DNA of 64,000 nt, from contig NZ_CP188297.1 of the NCBI RefSeq assembly GCF_050030965.1, forward strand, positions 2,542,001 through 2,606,000, written 5' to 3'. The notes beneath the pieces were generated by a model. It was not told the DNA's origin and did no database searches. It saw only the letters and a list, made by a program, of their open reading frames with translations. Source of the stretch: Glutamicibacter sp002979865. GTDB taxonomy: Bacteria > Actinomycetota > Actinomycetes > Actinomycetales > Micrococcaceae. Positions 43,637-52,416 of the stretch are shown one piece after another (within the stretch, counting starts at the first letter, position 1; each line of letters begins with the position of its first letter). Position numbers and translations under genes: made by a program.

Positions 43637-44288
43637 ACTTTTCAAGCCTTCCTTCAACAGAGTTTTGCAGAGCCGAGAGCACCAGGCAGATGACCCAGTA
43701 GATGGCTGCGGCCTCGCAATAGAGCAGCAGGAACTCGTAGGTGGAGGCCGTGATTTCCTGGGCCTTGCGGAACATTTCGGTGACCAGGATGGTGGAGGCC
43801 AGCGAGGTGTCCTTGACCAGGGAAATGAAGGAGTTCGACAGCGGCGGCACAGCCACCCGGGTGGCCTGCGGCAAGATCAGCCGGTACAGGGTGCGCGTGC
43901 GCGACATGCCCAGGGTGTAGCCGGCTTCCCATTGGCCCTGGGGGACCGAGAGGATCGCGGCACGAATGATTTCAGCGGCGTAACCGCCGATGTTCAGGCT
44001 GAAGGCGATGATGGCACTGGGCCACGGGTCGATGGTCAGGCCCACCGAAGGCATGCCGTAGAAGATGACGAACAGCTGCACCAGCAGCGGCGTGCCGCGA
44101 ATGATGGAGATGTAGATCCGGGCAATCGAGGAGATGACCCGGTTCTTGCTGATCCGCATCAGCGCCATCAGCAAGGCGATGACCAGGCCCAAGGCCATGC
44201 TGATCAGGGCCAGCGGAATGGTTGCCGTGATCGCCCCGAGGGCTAACGGCCCGAGCGAGTCGAGGAATAACTGCCATTTCGAATCCAT
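43623..44288 (-). CDS. Polar amino acid ABC transporter permease
   Basis: This 221-residue protein has five predicted helices and the His/Glu/Gln-family pattern SIIRGTPLLVQLFVIFYGMP (about 61-80) plus the EAA-type loop EAGYTLGMSRTRTLYRLILP. It is encoded between the binding protein and the ATPase. Confidence 0.93.
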   Translation of the reverse strand: MDSKWQLFLDSLGPLALGAITATIPLALISMALGLVIALLMALMRISKNRVISSIARIYISIIRGTPLLVQLFVIFYGMPSVGLTIDPWPSAIIAFSLNIGGYAAEIIRAAILSVPQGQWEAGYTLGMSRTRTLYRLILPQATRVAVPPLSNSFISLVKDTSLASTILVTEMFRKAQEITASTYEFLLLYCEAAAIYWVICLVLSALQNSVEGRLEKYVAK

Positions 44289-44310
44289 GGGCTACCTTTT
44301 GCGCAAATGA

Positions 44311-44346
44311 GACTGGCTCCACGCGTTCTTACGTGTGGAGCCAGTC
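44311..44346 (-). terminator. Hairpin between the binding-protein and permease genes
   Basis: A perfect 12-pair stem (44311-44322 with 44335-44346) lies in the 73-base gap inside the operon. As in malE-malF type operons, it may end part of the transcripts or protect the 3' end of the binding-protein mRNA, raising the binding protein over the membrane parts. Confidence 0.65.
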
Positions 44347-44361
44347 TACTTATAGTGTTTG

Positions 44362-45189
44362 CTACTTGCTGACGTCTTCGCCGAAGTACTTCTCGGAGAT
44401 CTTTGCCAGTTCCCCCTCGGCGCGCAGCTCCTCGAGCGCGGTGTCAATGGCCTGGGCCAGTTCAGTGGAATCCTTGCGCAGGGCTACAGCGGATTCGCTC
44501 TTCTCCTCGGATTCGGCAGCGATCTTGATGCTGTCATCCGGGTTGGTCTTCTGCGCATCCAGGAACGTCAGCTTGTCGTTCACGGTGGCATCGACACGGC
44601 CCTGCTTGAGCAGGGTGATCGACTGGGCCCAGCCTTCCACCGGCTCGACGTTCGCGCCGGCGGCCTTGGCGGTCTCGTAGAAGTTGCTGGTCAGCGACTG
44701 CGCGGTGGTCTTGCCTTCCAACGTCTCGAAAGAGGCGATCTCGCTGTTATCGCTCTTGGTCACCACCACGCCGGTGGAGACGGTGTAAGGCTCGGTGAAC
44801 AGGTACTTCTCTTCGCGTTCCGGGTTGATCGAGACCTGGTTGGCGATGGCATCAAAACGCCCGGCATCCAGTCCGGCGAAGATCGCGTCCCACTGGGTTT
44901 CCTGGAACTTGACCTCGACGCCCATCTTCTCGCCGACGGCTTCGATGACCTCGACGTCGTAGCCGGTCAGCTCGTTGCCCTCGTGGTAGGAGAACGGGCG
45001 GTAGGTGCCTTCGGTGCCCACGGTCAGCACGCCCGAATCCTGGACCTTCTTCAAGGTGGCTCCGGTGTCCGCCGAGGACTTGGCGCCACCGGATTCGCTT
45101 GCGGAGGTCGATGGGCCTGCCGAGCCGCAGGCGCTCAGTGACAGGGCGATAATTGCGGCAGTAGCCAGCAGTGGTGCGGTGCGCTTCAT
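44362..45189 (-). CDS. Polar amino acid ABC transporter substrate-binding lipoprotein
   Basis: The protein has 275 residues. The lipoprotein signal ends LSLSAC (Cys 21), and a Ser/Gly-rich linker follows. The SBP_bac_3 domain has GTEGTYRPFSYHEGNELTGY (about 59-78), the DVEVIEAVGEKMGVEVKF segment, and the WDAIFAGLDAGRFDAIANQV helix. The pattern resembles cystine/polar amino-acid binders (FliY/TcyA). GAGGT precedes ATG 45187-45189. First gene of a three-gene importer operon on the minus strand. Ligand not certain. Confidence 0.92.
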   Translation of the reverse strand: MKRTAPLLATAAIIALSLSACGSAGPSTSASESGGAKSSADTGATLKKVQDSGVLTVGTEGTYRPFSYHEGNELTGYDVEVIEAVGEKMGVEVKFQETQWDAIFAGLDAGRFDAIANQVSINPEREEKYLFTEPYTVSTGVVVTKSDNSEIASFETLEGKTTAQSLTSNFYETAKAAGANVEPVEGWAQSITLLKQGRVDATVNDKLTFLDAQKTNPDDSIKIAAESEEKSESAVALRKDSTELAQAIDTALEELRAEGELAKISEKYFGEDVSK

Positions 45190-45276
45190 GGTGACCTCGC
45201 TAGGGGAGTGGATAAAAGCTGTTGTCCTACTGAACACTCTAGTGATGATCGCTTATTCCTGCAGGTGGAAGTTACG

Positions 45277-46206
45277 CTAAATTCCGAGGACGATCGCCAG
45301 CAGCATCATCAGCGGGATCGCGCAGATGGTGGTGACCAGGACCGTGTCCTTCGCGATTACCACCCCGTGGTCATAGCGCATGGCCGTCACGAAAATGTTC
45401 TGCGCAGTTGGCAGGCCGGCCATGATGACCGACGCCACCAGCAGCTCGCCACGCAGATTGAATACCCAGTAGGCCAGTGCCCAGGCCAGGAACGGGTGGA
45501 GCAGCAGCTTGGCCCCGGCGGCGATCAGCACATCGGCGCGGCGGCCCGACTTCTTTTCCAGCGGCTTGGAACCCACCAGGGAGATGCCGAAAGCCATGAG
45601 CATGGCGGGGATCGAAGCGCCGGCGATCAGGTCGATCGGTTCGAGCACGATGGAGGGCAATTCGATGCCGGTCAGCGCGACGGCCAAGCCGAGCAGCGAC
45701 CCGATGATCATCGGGTTCTTCGCGGTGGCCAGCAGCAAAGCGATCGGGGTGGTGCGGTGCCGCGAGGTGGTGGCATCCAGCATCGCCAGATTGATCGGCT
45801 GGTAGAGGGCCAACTGGAAGAGGATGATCGGTGCCGCGTAGGACATGTCGCCGAGCACGTACAACGCGATGGGCAGGCCCAAGTTGGCGGAGTTCACCGT
45901 GGAGGCGGACATTGCCGCGATGATGCTTTCCGAGGCCGGGCGCTTGAGCATCCGGGCCGTCGCCAGGTAGTAGAGCACCGCGGTCAGCGCCGCGGACAGG
46001 GCGGCAACCCAGAGCAGCGGCCCGAGCACGGAAACCGGATCGGACTCGGCCAAGGTGGTGAACAGCAGGGCGGGGCTGGCCACGAAGAAGGTGACCCGGC
46101 TGAGCACATGGCGGCCTTGCTCGCCCAGCACCCCGGTGCGGCCCACCAAGTAGCCGACGAGAATGACAACCCAAATGATGGAGAAGCCTTCGAGGACTCC
46201 GGTCAT
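45277..46206 (-). CDS. AEC-family (auxin efflux carrier) transporter
   Basis: This 309-residue protein has about 10 predicted helices. It begins FSIIWVVILVGYLVGRTGVLG and has the conserved NSANLGLPIALYVLG motif in the middle and GLPTAQNIF near the end, as in AEC carriers such as malonate or malate permeases. ATG 46204-46206 follows AAGGAG; an upstream in-frame start lacks this. Substrate unknown, probably an organic acid. Confidence 0.88.
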   Translation of the reverse strand: MTGVLEGFSIIWVVILVGYLVGRTGVLGEQGRHVLSRVTFFVASPALLFTTLAESDPVSVLGPLLWVAALSAALTAVLYYLATARMLKRPASESIIAAMSASTVNSANLGLPIALYVLGDMSYAAPIILFQLALYQPINLAMLDATTSRHRTTPIALLLATAKNPMIIGSLLGLAVALTGIELPSIVLEPIDLIAGASIPAMLMAFGISLVGSKPLEKKSGRRADVLIAAGAKLLLHPFLAWALAYWVFNLRGELLVASVIMAGLPTAQNIFVTAMRYDHGVVIAKDTVLVTTICAIPLMMLLAIVLGI

Positions 46207-46275
46207 CGTGCTCCTTCGCTGGCTATCAGAAGACCAACAACGCCGGAGCACCATTGGTGCCCCGGCGTTCGCTTG

Positions 46276-46346
46276 AGCGGGCGACGGGAATCGAACCCGC
46301 GTATCGAGCTTGGGAAGCTAGCGCTCTACCATTGAGCTACGCCCGC
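46276..46346 (-). tRNA. tRNA-Gly (anticodon CCC)
   Basis: The minus strand folds as a cloverleaf. A 7-pair acceptor stem (GCGGGCG with CGCCCGC), D-arm GCTCAATGGTAGAGC, anticodon loop TTCCCAA giving CCC, and T-arm GGGTTCGATTCCC are present. The 3' CCA is not encoded. It reads GGG codons. Confidence 0.95.
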
Positions 46347-46451
46347 AGTGCACCGAGCGGCCTATTGACGGCCCGGGCATCAAAAGCATATCCCACGAAT
46401 CCCGCGCACCGGAAAACGGCACGGAAAATCGTGGCCAAAGTTACGCAATGC

Positions 46452-46937
46452 CTATTCGGAGGGCTTCTCGTTGAGCAGCTGCTCGCGCAGGATCGCCACC
46501 CCATCGGCCGGGACCTCGAAGCTGAGCTCGTCGCCGGGGTTCACCACGAAGCCGGTGTTCTCCAATGCGCGCACCACGGTGGCGCCCTGGACCTTCACGC
46601 CGTAGGGCGCCATGTCGATGTACGAGGAGGGGATGCGCTCCAGGGTGGTGAAGACCGCAACCACGGCCTCGCCGGAAGGGTTGGTCAGCATCATCGGCTG
46701 GGCATTCTTGTTCTCGCCGGTGACCTCTTCACGGGAGAGGAAATACACCTCGGCGCTCATGAAAGCGCCGATGACCGAGCCGGACAGCTCAGGTTTGTTG
46801 AGCCCGGCCTGCAGCATCATTTCGAAATGCGTCTTGGGCTGTGCCCGCTGCTTGTCCATTGGCGTTTCGATGATCGCATCCGGGACCTGGTCTGGTTCTT
46901 GGCCTTCAGCGGCGGCGGAGGTGTTCTCGTTGCTCAT
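46452..46937 (-). CDS. SseB-family N-terminal domain protein
   Basis: The 161 residues match the SseB N-terminal domain (PF07179): VYFLSREEVTGENKNAQPMM, a GEAVVAVFTTLERIPS strand-turn and the MAPYGVKVQGATVVRAL segment. The function of the family is poorly defined. The first 30 residues are acidic and low in complexity. It is divergent from the fumarase gene. Confidence 0.8.
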   Translation of the reverse strand: MSNENTSAAAEGQEPDQVPDAIIETPMDKQRAQPKTHFEMMLQAGLNKPELSGSVIGAFMSAEVYFLSREEVTGENKNAQPMMLTNPSGEAVVAVFTTLERIPSSYIDMAPYGVKVQGATVVRALENTGFVVNPGDELSFEVPADGVAILREQLLNEKPSE

Positions 46938-47048
46938 GTACTACAGCATGTCGCGATAAACCCCCAGGTGCAAACGCCGAATGCGGTTAATTCGGGGTAA
47001 AGGCCTAAAATGGCAGATGAGCACACACGATTGAATCAAGGACTGAGC

Positions 47049-48755
47049 ATGCCTGAATTCCGTTACGAGGATCTTCTGCCAATTGGCGAAGATACCACCC
47101 CGTACCGCAAGATTTCCTCCGAAGGTGTCGAAGTTGTCGCCGGCCCGGATGGAAAGAACTTCCTGAAGGTCGCGCCGCAGGCACTGGAGCAGCTGGCCGA
47201 GACCGCGCTGCACGACATCTCGCACTACCTTCGCCCGGCCCACCTGCAGCAGCTGCGCAATATCCTCGACGACGAGGATGCCAGCCCGAACGACAAGTTC
47301 GTCGCCCTGGACCTGCTGAAGAACGCCAACATCGCCGCCGGCGGCATCCTGCCGATGTGCCAGGACACCGGTACCGCGATCGTCATGGGCAAGCGCGGCC
47401 AGCGCGTGCTGACCGAAGAGCAGGACGAGATCTCGCTCTCGCGCGGCATCTACAATGCCTACACCCGCCTGAACCTGCGCTACTCGCAGCTGGCTCCGAT
47501 CACCACCTGGGAAGAGAAGGCCACCGGCAACAACCTCCCGGCGCAGATCGACCTCTACGCGAACACCAAGGACGGCGCTGACACCAGCTACAAGTTCCTG
47601 TTCATGGCCAAGGGCGGCGGATCGGCCAACAAGTCCTTCCTGTACCAGGAGACCAAGGCGATCCTCAACGAGAACTCGATGCTGAAGTTCCTCGATGAGA
47701 AGCTGCGTTCGCTGGGCACCGCCGCGTGCCCTCCGTACCACCTGTCCATCGTCATCGGCGGCACCTCGGCCGAGATGGCGTTGAAGACCGCGAAGTACGG
47801 TTCGGCCAAGTACCTGGATTCGCTGCCGACCGAAGGCGCGATGACCGGCCGCGGCTTCCGCGACACCGAGCTGGAAGACAAGGTCCTTGAGCTGACCCGC
47901 CACTTCGGCATTGGCGCGCAGTTCGGCGGCAAGTACTTCTGCCACGATGTGCGCGTGGTGCGCCTGCCTCGCCACGGCGCCTCGCTGCCGGTGGCCATCG
48001 CAGTATCCTGCTCGGCTGACCGCCAGATGCTGGCCAAGGTCACCGAAGAGGGACTGTTCGTCGAGCAGCTGGAAACCGATCCAGCCCGCTTCATGCCGGC
48101 GGAGGACCACCCGGCCCTGGCCGCGCACGACGACGAGACCGATGGCGTCACCGGCACCGGTGGCTCTTCGGTGGTCAAGATCGACCTGAACAAGCCGATG
48201 AGCGAAATCCTGGCCGAGCTGACCAAGTTCCCGGTCAAGACGCGCTTGTCGCTGTCCGGTCCATTGGTTGTGGCCCGCGATATCGCACACGCCAAGGTCA
48301 AGGAACGCCTGGATGCTGGCGAGGAAATGCCGCAATACCTCAAGGACCACCCGGTCTACTACGCAGGTCCTGCCAAGACCCCAGAAGGCATGCCTTCGGG
48401 TTCCTTCGGCCCAACCACCGCAGGCCGCATGGACTCCTACGTGGACCAGTTCCAGGCTGCCGGCGGCTCGATGGTCATGCTGGCCAAGGGCAACCGCTCC
48501 AAGCAGGTCACCGAGGCATGCAACACCCACGGCGGCTTCTACCTGGGCTCCATCGGCGGCCCGGCGGCACGTCTGGCCCAGGATTGCATCAAGAAGGTCG
48601 AGGTGCTCGAATACGAGGAACTGGGCATGGAAGCGATCTGGAAGATCGAGGTCGAGGACTTCCCGGCCTTCATCGTTGTCGATGACAAGGGCGAGGACTT
48701 CTTCGCTGAGACCTTGAAGCCGACCTTCACCGGCATTCCGGTGCGCGCGAAGTAA
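47049..48755 (+). CDS. Class I fumarate hydratase (4Fe-4S, FumA/B type)
   Basis: This 568-residue enzyme converts fumarate and malate in the TCA cycle. Features are MCQDTGTA (cluster Cys at 104), CPPYHLSIVIGGTSAEM, SCSADR, and in the C-terminal domain SGPLVVARDIAHAK, GPTTAGRMDSYVDQFQAAGG and NTHGGFYLGSIGG. ATG 47049 was chosen: AAGGA lies six bases upstream and the next residues line up with the E. coli FumA N-terminus. An in-frame ATG 13 codons upstream also exists. It is oxygen-sensitive as a family; a class II enzyme may exist elsewhere. Confidence 0.94.
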   Translation: MPEFRYEDLLPIGEDTTPYRKISSEGVEVVAGPDGKNFLKVAPQALEQLAETALHDISHYLRPAHLQQLRNILDDEDASPNDKFVALDLLKNANIAAGGILPMCQDTGTAIVMGKRGQRVLTEEQDEISLSRGIYNAYTRLNLRYSQLAPITTWEEKATGNNLPAQIDLYANTKDGADTSYKFLFMAKGGGSANKSFLYQETKAILNENSMLKFLDEKLRSLGTAACPPYHLSIVIGGTSAEMALKTAKYGSAKYLDSLPTEGAMTGRGFRDTELEDKVLELTRHFGIGAQFGGKYFCHDVRVVRLPRHGASLPVAIAVSCSADRQMLAKVTEEGLFVEQLETDPARFMPAEDHPALAAHDDETDGVTGTGGSSVVKIDLNKPMSEILAELTKFPVKTRLSLSGPLVVARDIAHAKVKERLDAGEEMPQYLKDHPVYYAGPAKTPEGMPSGSFGPTTAGRMDSYVDQFQAAGGSMVMLAKGNRSKQVTEACNTHGGFYLGSIGGPAARLAQDCIKKVEVLEYEELGMEAIWKIEVEDFPAFIVVDDKGEDFFAETLKPTFTGIPVRAK

Positions 48756-48793
48756 TTTTCCAGCGCTCTGGGCAGGAACCACCTGCCATGAAC

Positions 48794-48845
48794 TGCTCCC
48801 CAAAAGTTGGACTGTAGAAGCCAGCAACTTTTGGGGAGCATTTTC
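48794..48845 (+). terminator. 15-pair hairpin after fumarase, containing a Shine-Dalgarno in its 3' arm
   Basis: A perfect stem (48794-48808 with 48826-48840) with a 17-base loop is followed by TTTTC, the form of an intrinsic terminator for the fumarase mRNA. The 3' arm includes GGGGAG (48833-48838), placed 7 bases before the ATG of a small ORF. Confidence 0.8.
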
Positions 48846-48992
48846 ATGCCGTCCGGCGGCACGCAACCTGGAAAACCGTTCCCGGGATTGCATGCCGGTG
48901 CGGAGGGCAGATTCCAGGATGCTCCCGCAGAGGGGCAGGGTGCTGACGAAGCTACTTTGCGTGAACTTGCTGCTTCGCGTCCCGGGCACTAG
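48846..48992 (+). CDS. Possible 48-residue small protein
   Basis: The ATG-TAG frame encodes MPSGGTQPGKPFPGLHAGAE then a mostly acidic second half ending LRELAASRPGH. It has no membrane segment or known family. It has a well-spaced GGGGAG, but that sequence is locked in the hairpin before it. It may be a real regulated small protein or a chance frame behind a terminator. Confidence 0.3.
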   Translation: MPSGGTQPGKPFPGLHAGAEGRFQDAPAEGQGADEATLRELAASRPGH

Positions 48993-49155
48993 TTAATATT
49001 GGACGCTAGTACTGGATGCCCCGCTGCACCATGATTCGGGCACTGCCCAACGCCCAGCGGATTGCGGGCAGAGCCGCGAAATGGCGACTCGCAGCGGCAA
49101 TTTTCGTGGTTCCGGCGGTTCTGGTGGACCTGGCAGCGGCCTGTTCCAGACCGGG

Positions 49156-50016
49156 CTACTGGGTGAAGCCGAAGCCCCAGTCGCGGTACGGCGGAAGGAA
49201 ACGCAGGACCATCAAGTCCTCGTCCACGACAACATCTTCGCCGGCCTTCTTGGATTTTTCGTGCGGCTCTTCGTCTTTGGCTTTCGCGGGTTCTTTCTCG
49301 ACCGTTGCCTTTGCTTCGCTTTGCTCGGCATCCGCTATCGAGGCGGCCAGCATCTGGTGGTACTCTTCGAACGTTTCCGCTCCGGAATCAAGCATCGCTT
49401 CGGCATGCTCGACGCCGACATAGCGCACATGCCACGGCTCGTACTTGTAGCCGGTGATCTCTTCCTTGCCCTGGGGGTAGCGGATGATCAGACCGTATTC
49501 CGCCGCGTGCTCGGCAATCCACAGGCCGGCCGGGGTCTGGCCGAATTCGGCTTTCAATTCGGCGCGGCTATCGGTGTAGCCCAGGTCTGCGGCCAAACCA
49601 AGCTGGTGCTCGCTGGTTCCGGGGCGCGCAGAAATCCGTTCGGCATAAGCGGTGCCGTACTTGGCTTGGTACTGGTTGAACAAGACCGCCTGGCGCTGGT
49701 ACGAACGGTATGCGCTCAGCAGCTTGATCGAATGGCCGGCAGCGCGCGCATCAGCAATGAACGCTTCAATGGCCTCTGCCGCCTCAGGACGCAGGGTCAT
49801 GGAGCTGCCGGCAACACCAACGAGCTTGCCGGGAACGTAGTCCTCCGGCGAAAGCTTCGTGGTGGGGTTGATCAAGGCCAAGGGGCTCGATGCCTTCGAC
49901 AGCTGCGAGCTCTCGACAGCAGGCAGATCCTCGGCCGGCGCAGCGAGTGCGGCGGTGCCGGAGAGCAGCAATGCCGATGCGAGTACGGTGCCAGTCAGCG
50001 CGGAGGCTAGGCGCAT
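49156..50016 (-). CDS. M15-family D-alanyl-D-alanine carboxypeptidase (VanY-like)
   Basis: The 286 residues begin with a signal peptide (about 1-26, MRLASALTGTVLASALLLSG...). The peptidase domain has SAYRSYQRQAVLFNQY, the zinc motif TSEHQLGLAADLGY (about 135-148) and the second His motif YEPWHVRYVG. It should trim the terminal D-Ala from peptidoglycan stems outside the membrane. A charged Lys/Glu-rich C-terminal tail of about 60 residues is added, perhaps for wall association. AAGGG precedes the ATG at 50014-50016; a longer in-frame start was rejected because it would bury the signal peptide. Confidence 0.9.
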   Translation of the reverse strand: MRLASALTGTVLASALLLSGTAALAAPAEDLPAVESSQLSKASSPLALINPTTKLSPEDYVPGKLVGVAGSSMTLRPEAAEAIEAFIADARAAGHSIKLLSAYRSYQRQAVLFNQYQAKYGTAYAERISARPGTSEHQLGLAADLGYTDSRAELKAEFGQTPAGLWIAEHAAEYGLIIRYPQGKEEITGYKYEPWHVRYVGVEHAEAMLDSGAETFEEYHQMLAASIADAEQSEAKATVEKEPAKAKDEEPHEKSKKAGEDVVVDEDLMVLRFLPPYRDWGFGFTQ

Positions 50017-50205
50017 GTTGAATAAACCCTTGAGTTGCGGAGCGATGATGGGAAATCCCACCTTAACGATAGCTGGAAACGCTGGGTAATTGGTGGGAAA
50101 TCTGCGACCAGCTGGTGAACAGGAGGCGGCCAGTGATCTCGACTCACTGTACATAATTGGCCTAATAGTTCGGCTGCCGGGGAAAGTCAGGATAAATTTA
50201 TACGC

Positions 50206-50787
50206 GTGTTGTATTCAGATGGTGACATTCGTCGAGAAATAGCGTCCGGTGAGATTGGGCTAGAGCCCTTTGACCCGCAGATGGTCCAGCCCGCATCCGT
50301 GGATGTTCGACTTGACCGGTTCTTCCGGCTTTTCGATAACCACAAGTATGCGCACATCGATCCTTCGGCGGAGCAAGATGAACTGACGCGCCTGGTCGAG
50401 GTCGACCCCGATGAGCCATTCATCCTGCACCCGGGCGAATTCGTGCTCGGCTCGACCTACGAAGTGGTGACCTTGGGCCACGGCGTGGCCGCGCGGCTGG
50501 AAGGCAAGAGCTCCTTGGGCCGCCTTGGCCTGCTGACCCACTCCACCGCAGGGTTCATCGATCCGGGGTTCTCCGGCCACGTGACCTTGGAACTGTCCAA
50601 CATGGCCACCTTGCCCATTAAGCTGTGGCCGGGATCGAAGATCGGCCAGCTGTGCTTCTTCAAGCTGACGTCGGACACCGAGCATCCATACGGTTCGGGA
50701 CCCTACGGCAACCGCTACCAGGGCCAGCGTGGCCCCACGGCTTCGCGCAGCCACCTGAACTTCCACCGGACCATCATCGAGAACTAA
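50206..50787 (+). CDS. dcd: dCTP deaminase
   Basis: The 193 residues begin MLYSDGDIRREI as usual for Dcd. The active-site region RLEGKSSLGRLGLLTHSTAG then FIDPGFSGHVTLELSN (about 98-132) includes the Ser/Arg nucleotide contacts and the catalytic Glu (E129). The enzyme makes dUTP or, in the bifunctional actinobacterial form, dUMP directly from dCTP. The start is GTG 50206. TAAATTTATAC lies within 15 bases upstream, and no ribosome site is visible, so the message may be leaderless. Confidence 0.95.
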   Translation: MLYSDGDIRREIASGEIGLEPFDPQMVQPASVDVRLDRFFRLFDNHKYAHIDPSAEQDELTRLVEVDPDEPFILHPGEFVLGSTYEVVTLGHGVAARLEGKSSLGRLGLLTHSTAGFIDPGFSGHVTLELSNMATLPIKLWPGSKIGQLCFFKLTSDTEHPYGSGPYGNRYQGQRGPTASRSHLNFHRTIIEN

Positions 50788-50808
50788 GCGGCAGTACCGC
50801 TCAGGATC

Positions 50809-50860
50809 CCGCAAACGGCGCTGGCCCCCAACATTTGTTGGGGGCCAGCGCCGTTTGCGG
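50809..50860. terminator. 52-base perfect palindrome, bidirectional terminator
   Basis: A 25-pair perfect stem (50809-50833 with 50836-50860) with a 2-base centre lies between the convergent dcd and MFS genes. It is the longest perfect inverted repeat noticed in the window. Confidence 0.85.
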
Positions 50861-50867
50861 CTGGAAG

Positions 50868-52190
50868 CTACGCGGTGACCTTCTTGGGCGACCGGATTGG
50901 CAGGAGCAGGAGCAGGCCGAGCGCCAAGACCACCAGGATGCCCAGGATGCCGTAACGCTGGGCTTGGCCGGATGCCACCAGCGGGGTAGCGATGGCGATG
51001 GCTCCGGCAAACAACGCCGGTGCCAGGAAGGACACGGCGCGACCGGTGGTCGCGTACAACCCGAAGAGCTCTCCTTCGCGTCCTTCGGGAATCAAGCGCG
51101 AGAGGTAGGAGCGGGAAGCTGCCTGTGCCGGTCCGACGAACAAGCACAGCAGCAGGCCGAAGATCCAGAAGCCCGCGGCTTCGGGGGAGAAGAAGACTCC
51201 GGCGCCGGCAACCAGCAGGCCGATCAGCGAACCGACAATGACCGCCTTCGGGCCTGCCACGTCATCGATGCGGCCGCCAAGCACCGCGCCAAGGGCCGCA
51301 ACGACGTTGCCGACGATCGCGAAGATGATCACTTCGGTCAGTTCGAAACCGAAGGTGCCCGCGGCAATGACGCCGCCGAAGGTGAAGATGGCGGCCAGCC
51401 CGTCGCGGAAGACGGCGGAGGAGCAGAGGAAGAAGAGCAGGTTGCGGTCGCTGCGCCACAGTTCCCTGATGTTGTTGAACAGGACCTTGTAGGTAAGCAT
51501 CAGCGGGATTTTCTTCGAGGTGCTCGGTGGCGCTTCGGGGATCACGAAGAACAGCGGCAGCGCGAAGAGCAAGCACCAAGCGGCAGAGAACACTGCCACC
51601 CAGCGCAAGTTCAACGATTCTTCGGTGCTGGCACCTGGCCAGTCCACGATTGGCTGCACGAACAGGAAGAGCACCAGGGCGAGGGCGAGGATTCCGCCGA
51701 CGTAGCCCATGCCCCAGCCGAAACCGGAAACCTTGCCGACCGTTGCCTTGGTGGAAATCTGGTTCAGCACCGCGTTGTAGTTCACGCCGGCGAATTCGCC
51801 GAAGACCGACATGGCCGCGACGAGGATCGCGCCGAACCAGAGGTAGGAAGGGTCGGGGTAGACGAAGAAGCAGGCCGCGCAGATGGCGACGAGAACCAGG
51901 GTGTTGACCACGATCCACAGCTTGCGCCGCCCGGCAACATCGGCGCGAAGCCCGGTGACGGGCACCAGCAGGGCGATGGCCAGTCCGCCGATGGCCAGTG
52001 CCTGCGAGAGGACCAGCGACGCATGGTCGGTGTCGCCGAATAGCTCGCTGGTGAGATAGACGGTGAACACGAAAGTGATCATGACAGCGTTGATCGCGGC
52101 TTGTCCCCAATCCCAGCTGGCCCACGCCCAGGTGTACTTATTAAGCCACTTTTCACGAATCGCCGACGGTTCGACCTGATTGATTCCCAT
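50868..52190 (-). CDS. MFS transporter, UMF1/Atg22-like
   Basis: This 440-residue protein has about 12 predicted helices. It starts WASWDWGQAAINAVMITFVF, the W-D-x-G-x-x-A pattern of the UMF1/Atg22 group, and has GWGMGYVGGILAL (about 158-170). Bacterial members have no firmly known substrate; yeast Atg22 exports amino acids from the vacuole. It is divergent from the mrp operon. Confidence 0.85.
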   Translation of the reverse strand: MGINQVEPSAIREKWLNKYTWAWASWDWGQAAINAVMITFVFTVYLTSELFGDTDHASLVLSQALAIGGLAIALLVPVTGLRADVAGRRKLWIVVNTLVLVAICAACFFVYPDPSYLWFGAILVAAMSVFGEFAGVNYNAVLNQISTKATVGKVSGFGWGMGYVGGILALALVLFLFVQPIVDWPGASTEESLNLRWVAVFSAAWCLLFALPLFFVIPEAPPSTSKKIPLMLTYKVLFNNIRELWRSDRNLLFFLCSSAVFRDGLAAIFTFGGVIAAGTFGFELTEVIIFAIVGNVVAALGAVLGGRIDDVAGPKAVIVGSLIGLLVAGAGVFFSPEAAGFWIFGLLLCLFVGPAQAASRSYLSRLIPEGREGELFGLYATTGRAVSFLAPALFAGAIAIATPLVASGQAQRYGILGILVVLALGLLLLLPIRSPKKVTA

Positions 52191-52200
52191 GCTGGCATCG

Positions 52201-52215
52201 TACCTGCAACAGGTA
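52201..52215. promoter_or_regulatory. 15-base palindrome at the MFS start
   Basis: TACCTG and CAGGTA form an exact inverted repeat around CAA, 10 bases before the MFS start codon. It is a candidate operator for the MFS gene or the divergent mrp operon; no regulator is encoded nearby. Confidence 0.3.
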
Positions 52216-52416
52216 ATCAGGCGATGAATAGGAACGACCTTTTGGAGAATAGCGGCTAGCTTGGAAAATCAGCTGGTCGCGGAAAACGCAGGGAATATTC
52301 CTTAAAGGGCACATTCGTGCGATTGCAGGCAGGCCACGGCTGATAAAATTACAGATGCAGGCGCTTTTCGAAGTGCTCTGGATACTCTGCCCACCACCAG
52401 CCGACAGAGGAAAAGC

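Larger units (their letters stand above)
48756..49155. other. 400-base region between fumarase and the M15 peptidase gene
   Basis: It holds a strong hairpin (48794-48840), a 48-residue ORF (48846-48992), and about 160 bases in which I see no supported feature. Confidence 0.5.

Noticed and set aside
46276..46346. tRNA-Gly as an integration site for a mobile element
   Set aside because: No integrase, direct repeat of the tRNA 3' end or foreign-looking block is next to it.
49016..49423. Plus-strand 135-codon frame over the M15 peptidase 3' end
   Set aside because: It is mostly antisense to the Lys/Glu-rich tail of the peptidase and lacks a ribosome site or family motif.
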